NCBI GenBank assembly: GCA_023374025.1
Contig: SIJG01000039.1
Span: 455,696-519,695 of the forward strand
From: Heterodera schachtii
Taxonomy: Eukaryota; Nematoda; Chromadorea; Rhabditida; Heteroderidae
Direction: 5' to 3'
Length of the DNA stretch: 64,000 nt
The notes beneath the pieces were generated by a model. The model was not told the origin of the DNA. It made no database searches and was given only the letters and a program-made list of their open reading frames with translations. Positions 1-11,637 of the stretch are shown here, one piece after another. Position 1 is the stretch's first letter; every line of letters starts with the position of its first letter. The position numbers and the translations under genes are program-made.

Positions 1-445
1 AGGTGCAGCGAATGCTCCGCTAATTAATGAGCACGTGAAGGGGCAAAATGGAGCGATCAAAAGCGGCGACAACACCCTTTCGCGCAAATGTGGCCCGATG
101 GAACGCAAAAAGAGGAGCCGATTCAACCACGAACGCATGTGAAGAACCGGCCGCAACAGCGATGCCCGACGAAGAAAAGGAAGAAAAACCCCCGAAAGAT
201 CACCCCATTTTCTTATTAATTAATTGTAGCCCCACCATTTTGGATCCTATTTAAGCACCGTAAATTGTACATTTAATTGTCCTCCTCTTCAGCCCAATAA
301 ACAGTGAAAACCCATCCCCATTGGGGGGAACATTTGGGCGGGGGCCCTCCCCCTTTCCCTCCCGTCTCTGTGCCGGCCCAACCCAAATCCCGAACCAACG
401 GACGACGAACCGTCCCGTTGCGGCTTTTGGGCCAGCCGCAACACA
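1..445. mobile_element. GC-richer island, possible LTR-type retroelement end
   Basis: This stretch is much richer in G+C than what follows and ends abruptly at about 445. A part from about 225 (TGTAGCCCC) to about 444 (GCCGCAACACA) begins with TG and ends with CA. It holds a TATA-like TATTTAAG at about 248 and an AATAAA at 296-301, the order expected of a small LTR. A purine-rich tract (about 174-188) lies upstream, as a polypurine tract would. A 68-codon frame at 48-254 has no recognisable domain. I see no second LTR, no polymerase and no clear target duplication, so it could equally be the end of a gene with a poly(A) signal. Confidence 0.3.
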
Positions 446-1111
446 AATAAATTATTAAACAAAAAAGATTCAAAATGTTTATCAATATTTTATTTTTTAG
501 TAAATGCTATTATATTTTTCTTATTTACTATTAATTAAATAAAAAAGTTTCTTAAAAGTAATAATTATCACTCAAAACGATTAAACATTAAAAGTGTATA
601 TTAATAAAGAATAATATGTATTAATTAAAAAATTGAAAAACATCTTTTGAAAAAAATTGAAAAACAATTAAAATATAATTTTCAAATTATTCACTTTAGA
701 AAATTGATAGCTGGAAGCAGAATATAAATTAATGTTAGCACAATATGGAATAAAATATGTATAAATAAGTATTGTAATTCATAAAAAATCAACTTATTAA
801 AATTAAGGTATTAATTCGTAAAAAAAAACACACAAATATTATTAATAGATTTAGTATTAAAAACAAAAGACAATAATTAAAAAATAAAAATAGGTATTGT
901 TTTTCTTCTAATTTTTCAAAATATTCTTTTTCAATGAAAGCTTAAGATTTATTAGTATGCTGTTAGATTTTTCATTTAAATCAAGAAACAAAATCTCAAT
1001 TAATTAACAATTTATTCGAAAAAATACTAAAACGAATTAATTTGTTTAATAAATAAATGAATATATATAAAAGATGCTAGGTCGATCCAAAATAAACTCA
1101 GTGTGGGCGTT
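446..1111. other. A+T-rich sequence, no gene seen
   Basis: Long A/T runs with frequent stops in all frames. Near the end, at about 1087-1110, there is an extra partial copy of the AACTCAGTG terminal motif of the adjoining fold-back element. Confidence 0.6.
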
Positions 1112-1712
1112 CCAAAAAAAAAACTCAGTGATTGATTGGTCATTTTACGGAATCCTATCGCACCACTTTCGGGGCACCAAAAGTGCCTGATCCGGAACCC
1201 GGACCGTCCCGGTTAAGAACAATTTTTTGTTCAGTTTTTCAAGGTCTATCTCCCAGGCCGGGTCCGGTTCTTGATCCATTCACTTTGAGCCCGTCATGAA
1301 TCGGGCACATCTGCCGGAGGACTCTCAGCCTCGCCCCCGACCCTGGCGTTGTCCAACCCAAACTAAGTGTGCCGGTACCAGCGGCTTTTTTGTACAACTC
1401 GATGAGCTCTACAAAACGGTATCAATGGCGTCCGGCTGTGTCTACTACACATGGAGAAAATTGGCGAGAAGTGATGCAAAAGGTCGGGGGCGAGGCTGAG
1501 AGTCCTCCGGCAGATGTGCCCGATCCATGACGGGCTCAAAGTGAATGGATCAAGAACCGGACCCGGCCTAGGAGATAGCCCTTGAAAAACTGAACAAAAA
1601 ATTGTTCTAAACCGGGCTGGTCCGGGTTCCGGATCAGGCACTTTTGGTGCCCCGAAAATGGTGCGATCGGCTTCCTGAAAATGACCAATCAATCACTGAG
1701 TTTTTTTTTGGA
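1112..1712. mobile_element. Fold-back element with 231-bp inverted arms
   Basis: Positions 1112-1342 are repeated in inverted orientation at 1482-1712 with only scattered differences. Both arms start outside with a CCAAAAAAA...CTCAGTGATTGATTGG motif and run through the same GC-rich text to a GGTCGGGGGCGAGG block at the inner edge. The 139-bp centre (1343-1481) is not palindromic. It recurs at about 40047-40175, and the outer motif recurs inverted at about 40283-40330, so this is a repeat family and not a one-off inversion. The plus-strand frame across the centre reads through DELYK and WRKLARSD in both copies, which might mean a captured coding fragment. ORFs in the arms are shadows of the repeat. 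No transposase is present and the superfamily is unknown. Confidence 0.8.
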
Positions 1713-2979
1713 TTGACTCATCACGTATATAAAATGTTTTAATCATCCATAATTTCTTTAATTGATAATAAGATTAATTCCATGAATATAGCTCAGTTTT
1801 AATAAAAACTGACGAATTCGCAGCAAAGATGCATCAATGTCCCATAGGGAGATAAAATTAAAAAAAGTGTAAAAAGTAATATTTTATAAGTGTATTAAAT
1901 GACTGTAATATTTGTTTAGAAATTAAATTTAGAAAATATTATACAGAACATTATAATTTTAACCATCATAATTAGGTAAACTAATAAAATAAACATTTTA
2001 TAACAATCGATACTAATGCATGAATTGGCGCGAATGTTATATGTCAACAAGTTAATTATTATATTTTACTTTTTACTATAATAATTTTAATGCATTTCAA
2101 TTTTTTAATTTTTTGATATAATAAAATTAGATATTTGATTTTCATCTAATTTTTAGTTTGCAATCACAGAAGAATTAATTTGAATTGGCTTTAATTCTGT
2201 TACGGTCCGTGCTAAGCCAAACTGACAAAAAAAAAATTATTTTGATAAAATAGTCAATCATAAATTGCCAGAAATAACAAAAAATATTTTAAATTAATTC
2301 AATGTTTAGACAAATAATACTTTTTATTAACAAATTAATATAGGTTTCTTGGTATTGAGCTAAACCGTTCCATCAGGCAGTTCGTGGTTTTATCCAAAAC
2401 TGACCAAGTTTCGATTTTGAGTACAGAATTTTAACAAAATTACTTTATGGAGTTGAATAATAATTTTATTTATATCAATTCCTCCAAATTAAAATTTCAA
2501 ATGAATCAAAATAATCATGAAATGATAAAACATTTTATACTTTAATTTTTCAATTTTAAATTCCACTCTAATTAAATGAAACATTTTATTCTTTAATTTT
2601 TCAATTTTAAATTCCACTCTAATTAAATGAATTTATTTTCTCATTACTAGTTCTAATTTTTTAAAGAAATTTTACCTATTTTTTTACTTTAAATTATTAT
2701 TTTGTAACAATAAGAATTTCTTTATAATTATACTAAAATAAACAGATTAAAAATGCGTTTTGTATTCGAAATACAGAATATTTATTCCTTTTCTATGATA
2801 AGAATACAAGATGAACTGTATACTTTTAAACACAAGAAACGAGAAAATTAGCTAATGTATTTGTCTAGTTAAATTTTAAAAATAGTAAAATTGATTTAAA
2901 ATAAAATTTCAATTTTTGGTATTTTTTCATCGAATTTAAAAATTAACATAAAATTTTAGTGCTTAATTATTTAAAAATA
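1713..2979. other. A+T-rich sequence, no gene seen
   Basis: No frame with coding character. It contains only the short tandem duplication listed separately at 2530-2631. Confidence 0.6.
2530..2631. repeat. 51-bp tandem duplication
   Basis: Two adjacent copies of a 51-bp unit (2530-2580, 2581-2631) that share the block AATTCCACTCTAATTAAATG and differ at a few bases. Confidence 0.85.
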
Positions 2980-2984
2980 AGATT

Positions 2985-3201
2985 ATTTTAATGGATTTTT
3001 TCGGGAAAAAACGCCAAAAAAAGCATCAAAACGGCAAAATGCCAAAAAAGGCATTTAATGCACGAAAATCCTAAAAAGGCAAAAAAAGCATAAAAAAGTT
3101 AACGTAGAAGCCTCAAACCAAGTGGAAAATGTGTTTTTTATGCTTATTTTAACGGAATTTGTGTCCAAAAAAGGCATATGCCTAAAAATGCGAGCTCTAT
3201 T
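2985..3201. mobile_element. Right part of a GGCA-rich hAT-like repeat (family A)
   Basis: The sequence is dotted with AAAAAGGCA/GCATC motifs and contains AAACCAAGTGGAAAATG. It matches the right half of the complete element at 24635-25261, and also 55862-55890. The right terminus TGCGAGCTCTA at 3191-3201 corresponds to TGCGGTCTCTA there. No left terminus is visible, so this copy is truncated. Confidence 0.65.
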
Positions 3202-3238
3202 AATCACATTTTATGCAATTTTTTTTTGGTGTAAAAAT

Positions 3239-3769
3239 TAGTGCTGTTCGAGACCGAAAATTTCCCGAGACTCGAGACCGAGACTTGACCCCGAGACTCG
3301 ATACCGAGACCGAGACCCAAAAAACCCGAGACTTTTCTCGAGTCGAGACTCGAGACCGAGATTTTTTCCAAAAAATTTTCTTACACAATTAAAAATCGCT
3401 TAAAAATCAATCTTTTGAGGTTTTTTATCACAATTTTTTGCTTTTTACCTTATTTAAGCTACCATCCATTTTTTCTTTTCATATGATTGACGTTTTTACA
3501 CCATTTTAAAAATAAGGAACAGAACCAAGAACACAACCCACTGGACCACGCATATGCTAACAAATTTGAACAAAAAAGGACACTAAAATATATAAAAATC
3601 TAAGTTTACCAAGAGCCAATCATTAGGGGTGTAAAAAAGTCTCGGTCTCGAGTCTCGAAAGTCCCAAAGACCGAGACCGAGACTGAAAACCGAGACTCGA
3701 TACCGAGACCAAAAAACCCGAGACTTTTCTCGAGACGAGACTGGAGACCAAGAGTATCGAACAGCACTA
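3239..3769. mobile_element. hAT-like non-autonomous element with GAGACC subterminal arrays
   Basis: The element begins TAGTGCTGTTCGA (3239-3251) and ends with the reverse complement TCGAACAGCACTA (3757-3769). The inverted 13-bp ends follow the TA..G pattern usual for hAT elements. Inside each end lies a dense array of CGAGAC/CGAGACC words (3250-3360 and 3640-3750). The flanking 8-mers GTAAAAAT and ATAAAAAG agree at 6 of 8 positions, an imperfect or aged target duplication. It carries no transposase; the 62-codon frame on the minus strand is a shadow of the array. A left-end fragment of the same family lies at 24180. Confidence 0.75.
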
Positions 3770-6700
3770 ATAAAAAGTAATGAATTGATGAATAATTTAA
3801 AAAAGCATTTCCAATTTTATACTACAATAAATGTCGGAGTGAATCCAACAAAATCAATCATCATGTTGGACAAGAATATTAAATAAAACTAATTAATTTT
3901 CTTTTGAAAAAATATTTTTGTCATTTAATTAATAAATAAATAAGTATTTACTTCAACAAAAAAAAATATTTCTGAAAATTTATTTTTTTATTATTTCACG
4001 CAATATTTGCGTAAAATAAATTCTTTATTCGTTTTTTCAGAATTTTCCCATAAATTTTCCTTCATCCCTATTCCTTTTTCCACTAATTAGTTTAAAATAA
4101 TAAATTCAAATTGTTTTATTTATTTATGGGGAATGTAATTGATTATTGTTATTAAAAATTAATTTAATTAAAATTTTTATCATATAATAATTTTGTAAGA
4201 AATAAGCCATAAATTTAAATCGATAAAATTAATTCGCTCCTATTCACAATTAAATTATATGTTTGTTATTTTGTTATAAGAATTTATCAAATAAACAAAT
4301 GAATTTAAAATATATTTTTACATTTAAAACAAATTTTTTAAATACTTGATAAAAGATTTTTTATAAAACATATTTTATAAATATTATAAATCAATCAATT
4401 TAAATAAATTGAAAAAAATATTACCACAAACACAAATACTTATTTTATTATTAACAATTTAATTGTGCAAAATCGCAATTTATAATATAATAAAAAAAAA
4501 AATATTTATAAATACATAAGACAGTATAATAATCTTCAATAAAATAAACTTAATCAAAGTAAATATTCAGCAGACTTTGATAGAAATTGCGAAACAAAAA
4601 AAAAGATAAAAAATAAAAAAACAATTAAAATGGTTTGCCATAATCGATCGCTAAAATAAAATATTAAGCTTGAAAATCATAGAATATTAAAAAATGATAT
4701 ATATATAAAATATTATAAAGAAATTCAAAGTATTTATCCTAAATAAATTATTATAGTATTAAAATTAAAATATATATATATTTTTAAATATTTAAAGATT
4801 TTTATAATTTAAATTTTAATTTGTTGCATTAATTACCTATGAATAGTTAATTCTTTAGTTATTTCCTTTTCTTACAAAAAATCAATTTTTTAATTCTGAA
4901 AATTATAATAATTTATTTTTGAAATATTTAGTTTAATAACCATTGTTAATTTTAATTTGCCTATTTTATTAGTTATTAATAATTTTTAATTTATTAAATC
5001 TATTAAATAATTTCATATAGTCAACAATTTTTTGCTCTATTTCTCAATATTTTCCAAATTATGATTTTTCGATACCATTAAACTCATCGTATTTCCAAAT
5101 ATAAATATTTAAGTATTTATAAAATTTTAGCATTTTTCTTCTTTTTTAATTGTTATTATTATGATATAATTGCTGCCTATAGTAGTCGGCAAATTTACTT
5201 ATTTTTTAAACAATTAAAATTGTTATTTCATTTTATCTTGTTTCAATTTTTATTGAATCAATTTTAATTAAAAATTTAAATTGAAATTTAAATTTCTTTA
5301 TTCAATAGTGTTTTATTTTGAAAAAACCATATGCCCTTTATTTTTTTGAAACAATTAAAAATAATCTTTACAATTGGCTGTTTTTACAGAAAAGTAGTTG
5401 CATTAAACATTTTGTAAATTATTGTAATAAACATTTATCAATAATTTCGAATTTCTATATTATTTTTTTGTGTTAAAATTAAAAATTCAAAATAATTTTT
5501 TTAAATATATAGAAACCGATATAAAAAGATCGACTTTTGAACACATCAAAAAGGCAAAAGTCGCCACAAAATTTAATACAAAATCAAAACACGTATCAGA
5601 TATATTTTCGGACAAGTTGTGAACTCTGGTTTTGCGTTTTATTAATAAAGTAAAAAAATTTATAATTTTCTATTAATTTTTTTAAAGTCTCTTTTATTAT
5701 TAACTGTTAGGGATGTGCGAGATGATTTTTATCGAGAATAAAACCTTTTTTTTTTGCGTCGCAGCATTTTCAAAAAAAAAATTTCCACGACCCGAATCCC
5801 TGACCTGGCCTCTCCACTTCCCGAAAATCCTTCCCCTAGGGATCACAGAGCAACCAAAAGATTTTGCTCAGAAAATAATCATAATTTAAAAAAATCAATT
5901 AGCTGTTGATTGTTTCCACTTTTATATATTATTTTTCTTGTCATAGCACAATATTTGATTTGTGATTTGTTGCATATTCTCATAATTCCTTTACATTTAC
6001 TTTTGCCATTTTTTGCGTTTAAAAATTTTTACTTTTTTCACGTTCTCTTTAAGTATATGGAAAAATAATTTTATTAAAATATTCTCTATTTAATTAATTT
6101 TGTTATTTCAAATGTGTTTTAAAAATAAATTGTGAATTTCCATCCAAAGGCCATGTACCTCCACCGCATTAAATAAAGAAATGGAGAGGCAACGTCTGAT
6201 CATGCATATCCAACTGAATTGGTTGATACAAAACAATTATCAATAGATTATTATTATAAATATTTGTAATTTAATTCGTTGTTTATTCATGAAAATTGTT
6301 TTCATTTTATAGTTTTATTATTTTTTTATTTTATAAATTGATTTATTTATTTTCTTGTTATTTTGAAAATCCTACATGTTTTTATTAATTTTTTCTAGGT
6401 TAAATTGGCTGTATTAAGTTATTTATGTCTATTTAGCCTTTTTCATAGCGAGATACAATATATTCGAAAAATTTATTTTTTATTTTCGAGAATTACACAT
6501 GTTAATAGATTAAATATAAGTTACTAAATCATTTTAATTTTAATCTTTTAATAAATATATAAAAACCTCTATATTTTTTACAAGTTTTATTTTTAATCGA
6601 CAGTATTAATTGCTTTATGTCAAAAAATACTTTTACTTTTATTAATAATTATATTATTCATTTTAGGTTTTTTATGCTTTCCATTTTTTTAAATATCACA

Positions 6701-9550
6701 AAGTAATAATTTATTAGAGACATTAACTAAACAGACATTAAGCTCGGTTTCTGTTCTCAAAATTTTTAATCGCTTCCACAGATATAATTTACTCCGTTTT
6801 TCACAGATTTTGTCAAAATTTTGTTATTAAAAAATAAAAAAAATCTTTCATATTTTATTATTTTCAAAAAATTAGGGACAAATAATTAGAAAACAAAAAA
6901 ATTATTAATCCAAATTAAATTATACTAAAGAGTTATTAGCAGAGACGAATTGTTTATATTATGCTAATTATTGAATATTAAAAATAAAAAAATATAATTT
7001 AAAAGCTTTCATAAAAAAAAACAAAGGATATTTGTAAATATTTTTTTATGCTTAAAATAGTTAGCAGAATAAAAATTTAATGATGTTTAAAATAATATTT
7101 GATAATTTTTTTTTTTAATATTTCAATTTCATAAACAAGAGTGATTAATTGCATTTTTTTTGTTGTAACGATAGCGAGTTAAATTTTAGCTGTTATATAT
7201 TTAATTTTCTACTTTCAAGTACATCACGATCACATGAGTTGCCTCTTGCAATTCGGTGACAGAAGTCTTTTTAAATCATTTAAAAATTTCTAAGATTATT
7301 TATTATTTTGTACTCTTTTTCTTGACTTTTTAATTATTTAAAATGTTGAATTAAGTATTAGGTTATTTTCGGTCCATATTTATTTATGCAATTTTTTTGT
7401 TATGAGATAGTATTTTATTCTATTCGTGTTATAATATTACACTTATTGATTAATGTTATTACTTATTGATTACTTAAACCGTGTAACAGCCAAATTTGGT
7501 TATTTCATTATTTAATAAAAGAAAAGACAAAATTATTAAAAATAATATATTGAGTGATGATTTTAATTTGCAATTTTAATCATATAGAAATCACATAAAA
7601 TTCCCGAGCATTGTTTTTTGTTTTTCTTTAACAAAAACATTTTTTGTATATAATAAAAATAAAAAAGCAAATTTATGTAACTTTTATTTTTCGTCGGATT
7701 ATTAGCTTAATGATCATTTTTCTGGTATATTAATCTTTTCTTCATCTGTAATTTATTATAAAAATATATTCATATATTTAATTAAATGATGATAATTTTA
7801 AAATTTATATTAGGTATTATTTTTAAATTGTTTTCAACTAAATTTTTATCTAATCGAATTATGCCAACTTTTATTTATTCTAATTAAATACCATCTTTTT
7901 CACATTCCATTCAACTGAAATCTTTTGGACACAATAGTTCTTACACGGAGTTTGATGCGATGCCACAGTAGCATCATTATTATTGCTAATAAATTATGTT
8001 CCACACATAATTTATTTATACATTTTTATTTTGATTTTCTTATTGCTAATTTAATTTTTAATCTGACTATTTAATGATGTTGAACTATGGTTTAATTGTC
8101 CAATTTTTGATATTAAGAAAATAAATTTCCCTTTAAGTTTCAGTTTAATACTTTAAGCGCATAATCCCTTTCCTTTAATTTTTTAGATATTTTTTGAATC
8201 CAAATTTTTTCTCCTTCAAGTATTAATTTATTTACTTTTGTTTTATTATTTTTGAAAATTATATTTGTATTATTTATTTGATATTAACTCGTTCTCGATA
8301 AGGATTAAAAGATAATACATATTTATATAAAAATGCATCTAAGTTTTTTCTATATATATTTAACAAGGTTTATCACAAAATATTTTTATTATTGATTTAA
8401 AATTTTTAGTAGAAATGTAAATTTCTTTTATTTATTAAAATAAATTAATTTTCAATTTTTTTGTCTGATGAAAATTACTTAAGATTGCTTAATTAAATAA
8501 TTTAAACGCTTATTTTAACAACATCCGAAATTATTTACAAATTTATTCTTTCTTTTAATGTTGAGAGATGTTTATGTTTTACTATAAATTTTTATGGAGA
8601 TATTTCATTATGATCGGAAATATTTTTATTTTAGTTATTTAATTTATAACCTTGTTAATAAAAAAAATTGTAAAAACCCGAAAATGAATGAAAAGAAAAT
8701 GTTATTTCTTTTTCAAAAAAAAATTATATTTTTAATGTAATGTATTCTATGAATTTCTTCAAGAAAATTATAAAATTACCCATATCTCCCAGACACATTA
8801 ATAATTTTAAATTAATTTAATTTATTTATTGCTCACTGAAACTCGAAAAATATTTTTAAAGAGCAATTTTTAAAATGAATAAACTTTTTTTTTTGTAAAG
8901 TAAATTTGTTTTTTAAATTTTATATTAATTATTTAGCTTTTTCATTTAATACAAATGAAATGAAACAACAAAATTAAAAAATGAAATATCTTTTTTTTAA
9001 TTTTAATCTATGAATTTTTTGTTACCTATATATAGATAATTGGCACCTCCATTTGATATGTCGTGATTCGTACTCATGTTTGTTTTATTTCACACGCCGA
9101 CAAAAACTATAAAATGTTAATTTTTTATTTATAATCCCGAAAAATTTATTTAATTTTTTATATAATTCATTCAATTAATTTATTTATATTTCTTTTGGAA
9201 ATAATTATTATAAATAAAATTAGAGTTCGATCAAAATAAATGAAACAATAAATAATCAATCTATTATTATAATTTGTTTTCAATGTTTTTGAAAAATATT
9301 CAATGTCTATTCAAATAAATTTATATTGCTTACTTATTGCTTACTACACACATATATTAAGGCTTTAAATCAATATGGATTTATGTAAACTTTCTTTAGT
9401 TTAATAATTTTAAAATTATTTAATTTTCTTAATATTTTTAGTTTGAGCATGTAATTAGTTATTCATGTTTAAATTAAAAGTATACATACAAATGCGACAG
9501 TAGTTAGCGGGGGGTAAAACTTTTTTACCGCAGTTTAAAAATAAAAGTTT
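3770..9550. other. A+T-rich region, no gene seen
   Basis: Nearly continuous A+T-rich sequence without a supported exon. Two small less A+T-rich spots stand out: 5708-5860, which starts with a hAT-like TAGGGATGTGCGAG and holds a short GC-rich tract, and 6140-6225, of unknown nature. Confidence 0.55.
5708..5860. mobile_element. Possible hAT-like end fragment
   Basis: TAGGGATGTGCGAG at 5708 has the terminal pattern of the other hAT-like repeats here and is followed by sequence clearly richer in G+C than its flanks. No matching right end was found, so this is at most a fragment. Confidence 0.25.
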
Positions 9551-9559
9551 GACAAATTT

Positions 9560-9687
9560 TACGAAAAAAGGGGGGGGGTTGCGCTTTTGTGTTTCGCCGC
9601 GTGCCGCGCCGCTCGGCGCGGAAGGCGGGCGGCAGGGTCAGCGTTTGTAGATGGCAGCATAGATAAGAGAATGTGTCGGCAGTATGA

Positions 9688-9719
<32 letters not shown>

Positions 9720-9999
9720 TAAAGAACGAAGAAGGAGAAGAAGGAGAGAGAAATAGAAAGAGAGAGTAAAGAACTTGGAAGGCGAAGAAGGAGAGAGTGA
9801 AGGGGAGAGAGAAAGAGAGATTGAGAGCCCGTGAAGGCGAGAGAGAGAAAGAACAACAATGGCGAAGCGAAGGCAGGGGGGGGGGGATAGGTCAACGATG
9901 GCACCATTTATTGAGGGGGGGAGGGATAACCAAACTAGGGAATGGAAAATTGATTGCCAATGTTTGAGCATAATATTTATTCTTTCAAATTTCTTATAG
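9560..9999 (+). promoter_or_regulatory. GC/GA-rich upstream region of the 10-kb gene
   Basis: Between A+T-rich flanks this segment carries G runs (9570-9577, 9877-9887, 9915-9924), a perfect GC palindrome at 9604-9621 (CCGCGCCG, CT, CGGCGCGG) and a GA-rich microsatellite from about 9687 to 9850. It ends at a splice acceptor (TTCTTATAG, 9999) just before the ATG at 10002. The position suggests a promoter or 5' leader region, possibly with a trans-splice acceptor if this is a nematode. ORFs on both strands across the GA tract are shadows of the simple repeat. Confidence 0.4.
9687..9850. repeat. GA-rich microsatellite
   Basis: Perfect GAGAGAGA runs around 9700-9719 are followed by interrupted GAGAGAAAGAGAGA stretches to about 9850. 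Opposite-strand ORFs rich in S/L and E/R here are artefacts. Confidence 0.9.
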
Positions 10000-10001
10000 G
10001 A

Positions 10002-11593
10002 ATGAGTCGGGTAAATTACGTTTACGCTAGAGGGAAACGAACGGCATTTCAATGTGCCGTTTTAAAAATTAATGTATTTTTTCTTTTTGTTTTCAAATAA
10101 CATAAATTAATTTTACAGCAGTGGTCAGTGTCGTCTTCACGGCCCGTCAAAAGGACCTCCGCCATTCCAGAACGCATCGATAAAGTGTTGAAAACAGTGG
10201 AACAACAACAGGTCGGGGACGGGATGTAAAGTAAATTTTCGTTTTTTTCTCATTACCTGAATTTTTTAGGAGGATGTTGTTGTCCGAGTTGAAAAAATGG
10301 ACTTTTCCCGCGCATGTCCAACACAAGAGGTGCAGAAAATGGCGCAAGGATCAACAGAACTCAATGGTTTGAACCATGGGATGGGAAGGGTTTTTGAATG
10401 ATCTTAATTTTTTGAAAATTCAAAAAATTCCAAGCACACCGGGACTTGAGCAGCCACCAAATTCACAGCAACGCGCGCCGGTGAATAAAAGGAAGAAGAC
10501 AGCACCTCAGAAACAGCAACAACAATTATTAAATAATGGTTTTTTGATCAGAGGGGTGCACAGGAATGAAATTTTAATTTTGGTGAATGGTTTAGGGCAT
10601 TTTTCAAATCAATAATTATTTTCTCCCAATTCATCAAATTTCTTTCTGAATTTACAGCAATGCGCACCAGTGAATAAAAGGAAGAGGACAGACAGCACTT
10701 TCGAAACAGCAATAACAATTACTAAATAATGGTTTTTGATCAGAGGGGTGAAATGGAACGAAATTTTAATTTTTAGAAAATTTGTCATTTGAAGTCGCGG
10801 CGGTGGATGATAAAACTCAGCAAAACGTCCAAACTGAGCCGGAAATGGTGAGTGGCTTAGAGCTTGTGAATCAATTGCCACAATTCATCAAATTTATTCC
10901 TGTATTTTTCAGAACATGCAGGCGGCACCGGAGGATCTGCAAAACGTTGCGGACCAAAATGAGCCGGAAATGGTGAGTGGTTTGGGACTTGAACCAATTA
11001 TCACAATTCATCAATTTTATTCCTGTATTTTTCAGAACGTGCATTACGCACTCATTGACACCGAGGAGGACAACGAGAATTTGCAACCGAAGAAAAAAAT
11101 ACGTTTTACCCCGAAAGACTTTAAATTGTTAGAGGGCATTTTGCACTCACATTTTTTGAAAAAAAGCTTGAGTGGCATTAGCACTCGCATTAACTTTTGT
11201 GGAAATTGTTTGAGAGCCCCCGCACTCGCAATAAATTACAGTTTGAGGGCATTTGCACTCCAAAAAAAAGTTTTTAAATTGTTTGAGGGCATTTGCACTC
11301 CAAAAAAAAAGTTTTTAAATTGTTTGAGGGCATTTGCACTCCAAAATAAAATTTTAAAATTGTTTGAGGGCATTTGCACTCCAAAAAAAGTTTTTAAATT
11401 GTTTGAGGGTATTTGCACTCCAAAAAAAAAATTGTTTGAGGGCTTAGAGGCACTCACAATCCCGAAAAAAAAGTTGAGGGCATTTGCACTCCAAAAAATT
11501 TTTTTGTTTGAGGGTTTAGATGCACTCACAATCACACACAAAAAAGTTGAGGGCATTTGCACTCACAATCAAATTTTTTTTAATATTTCATAA
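10002..11593 (+). CDS. Spliced gene of unknown function with duplicated exons
   Basis: By-eye model. Exon 1 is 10002-10073 (MSRVNYVYARGK...), exon 2 10119-10211, exon 3 10270-10389, exon 4 10469-10538, exon 5 10777-10847, exon 6 10913-10972, and exon 7 starts at 11036. All phases agree, introns are 45-79 bp except the one that spans a dead exon copy (10539-10776), and most sites are good (TTTTACAG, TTTTTCAG, GTGAGT). The donors of exons 3 and 4 (GTTTTT) are weak. The product is hydrophilic: exon 3 has VVVRVEKMDF, exon 4 an NKRKKTAPQKQQQQ stretch like a nuclear localisation signal, and exons 5 and 6 both end EPEM. Exon 7 has an acidic patch (DTEEDNEN), then PKKKIRFTPKDFKLLEGI. A nuclear protein is possible, but I do not recognise the family. 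The 3' end is unclear: exon 7 stays open through a minisatellite to 11593, or may splice to about 11638. The exons are much less A+T-rich than the surroundings. Confidence 0.5.
10469..10776 (+). repeat. Tandem exon duplication, second copy dead
   Basis: Exon 4 with its downstream intron (from 10469) is repeated from 10658, a 189-bp offset. The acceptor, GTGAATAAAAGGAAG and TAAATAATGGTTTTT are kept in both. The second copy has a net 4-base insertion after GGACAGACAG and an in-frame TAA, and every reading phase through it meets a stop. Joining exon 4 directly to exon 5 restores the phase (1 + 2 bases), so the copy is best read as a decayed, skipped exon. Confidence 0.65.
10777..11035 (+). repeat. 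Tandem exon-intron duplication, both copies usable
   Basis: Exon 5 with its 65-bp intron and exon 6 with its 63-bp intron are related. Both exons end in GAGCCGGAAATG followed by GTGAGTGG, and both introns share CACAATTCATCAA and end TTCCTGTATTTTTCAG. The encoded ends are QNVQTEPEM and QNVADQNEPEM. Exon 6 is 60 nt and phase 0, so it adds 20 residues without breaking the frame. Confidence 0.75.
11130..11575 (+). repeat. Minisatellite with conserved GAGGGCATTTGCACTC core
   Basis: About a dozen units of roughly 30-43 bp. The core TTTGAGGGCATTTGCACTC is well kept while the A-rich spacer (CCAAAAAAAAGTTTTTAAA) varies in length. The first three units (about 11130-11225) are degenerate. The frame is read alternately as FEGICT and LRAFAL because spacer lengths change, which argues against selection on a protein. 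The open frame on the minus strand is a shadow. It is either an intron or 3' UTR repeat, or a low-complexity C-terminus of the gene above. Confidence 0.85.
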
Positions 11594-11637
11594 AATTGAC
11601 CCTCTTTTTCTCAAATTAATTTTTAAAAAATTTTTAG

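Noticed and set aside
1390..1420. DELYK in the fold-back centre, like the C-terminus of a well-known fluorescent protein
   Set aside because: Only five residues agree, the neighbours differ, and the related copy at 40 kb has other flanks. A chance match, not a construct.
9235..9250. GAGTTCGATC as a tRNA B box
   Set aside because: No A box or acceptor stem could be drawn around it.
9525..10052. 175-codon minus-strand ORF rich in Ser and Leu
   Set aside because: It is the complement of the GA microsatellite and overlaps plus-strand exon 1; a composition artefact.
11236..11562. 108-codon minus-strand ORF with repeated SANALK/VQMPSNN units
   Set aside because: A shadow of the minisatellite; a tandem repeat with few stops opens frames on both strands.
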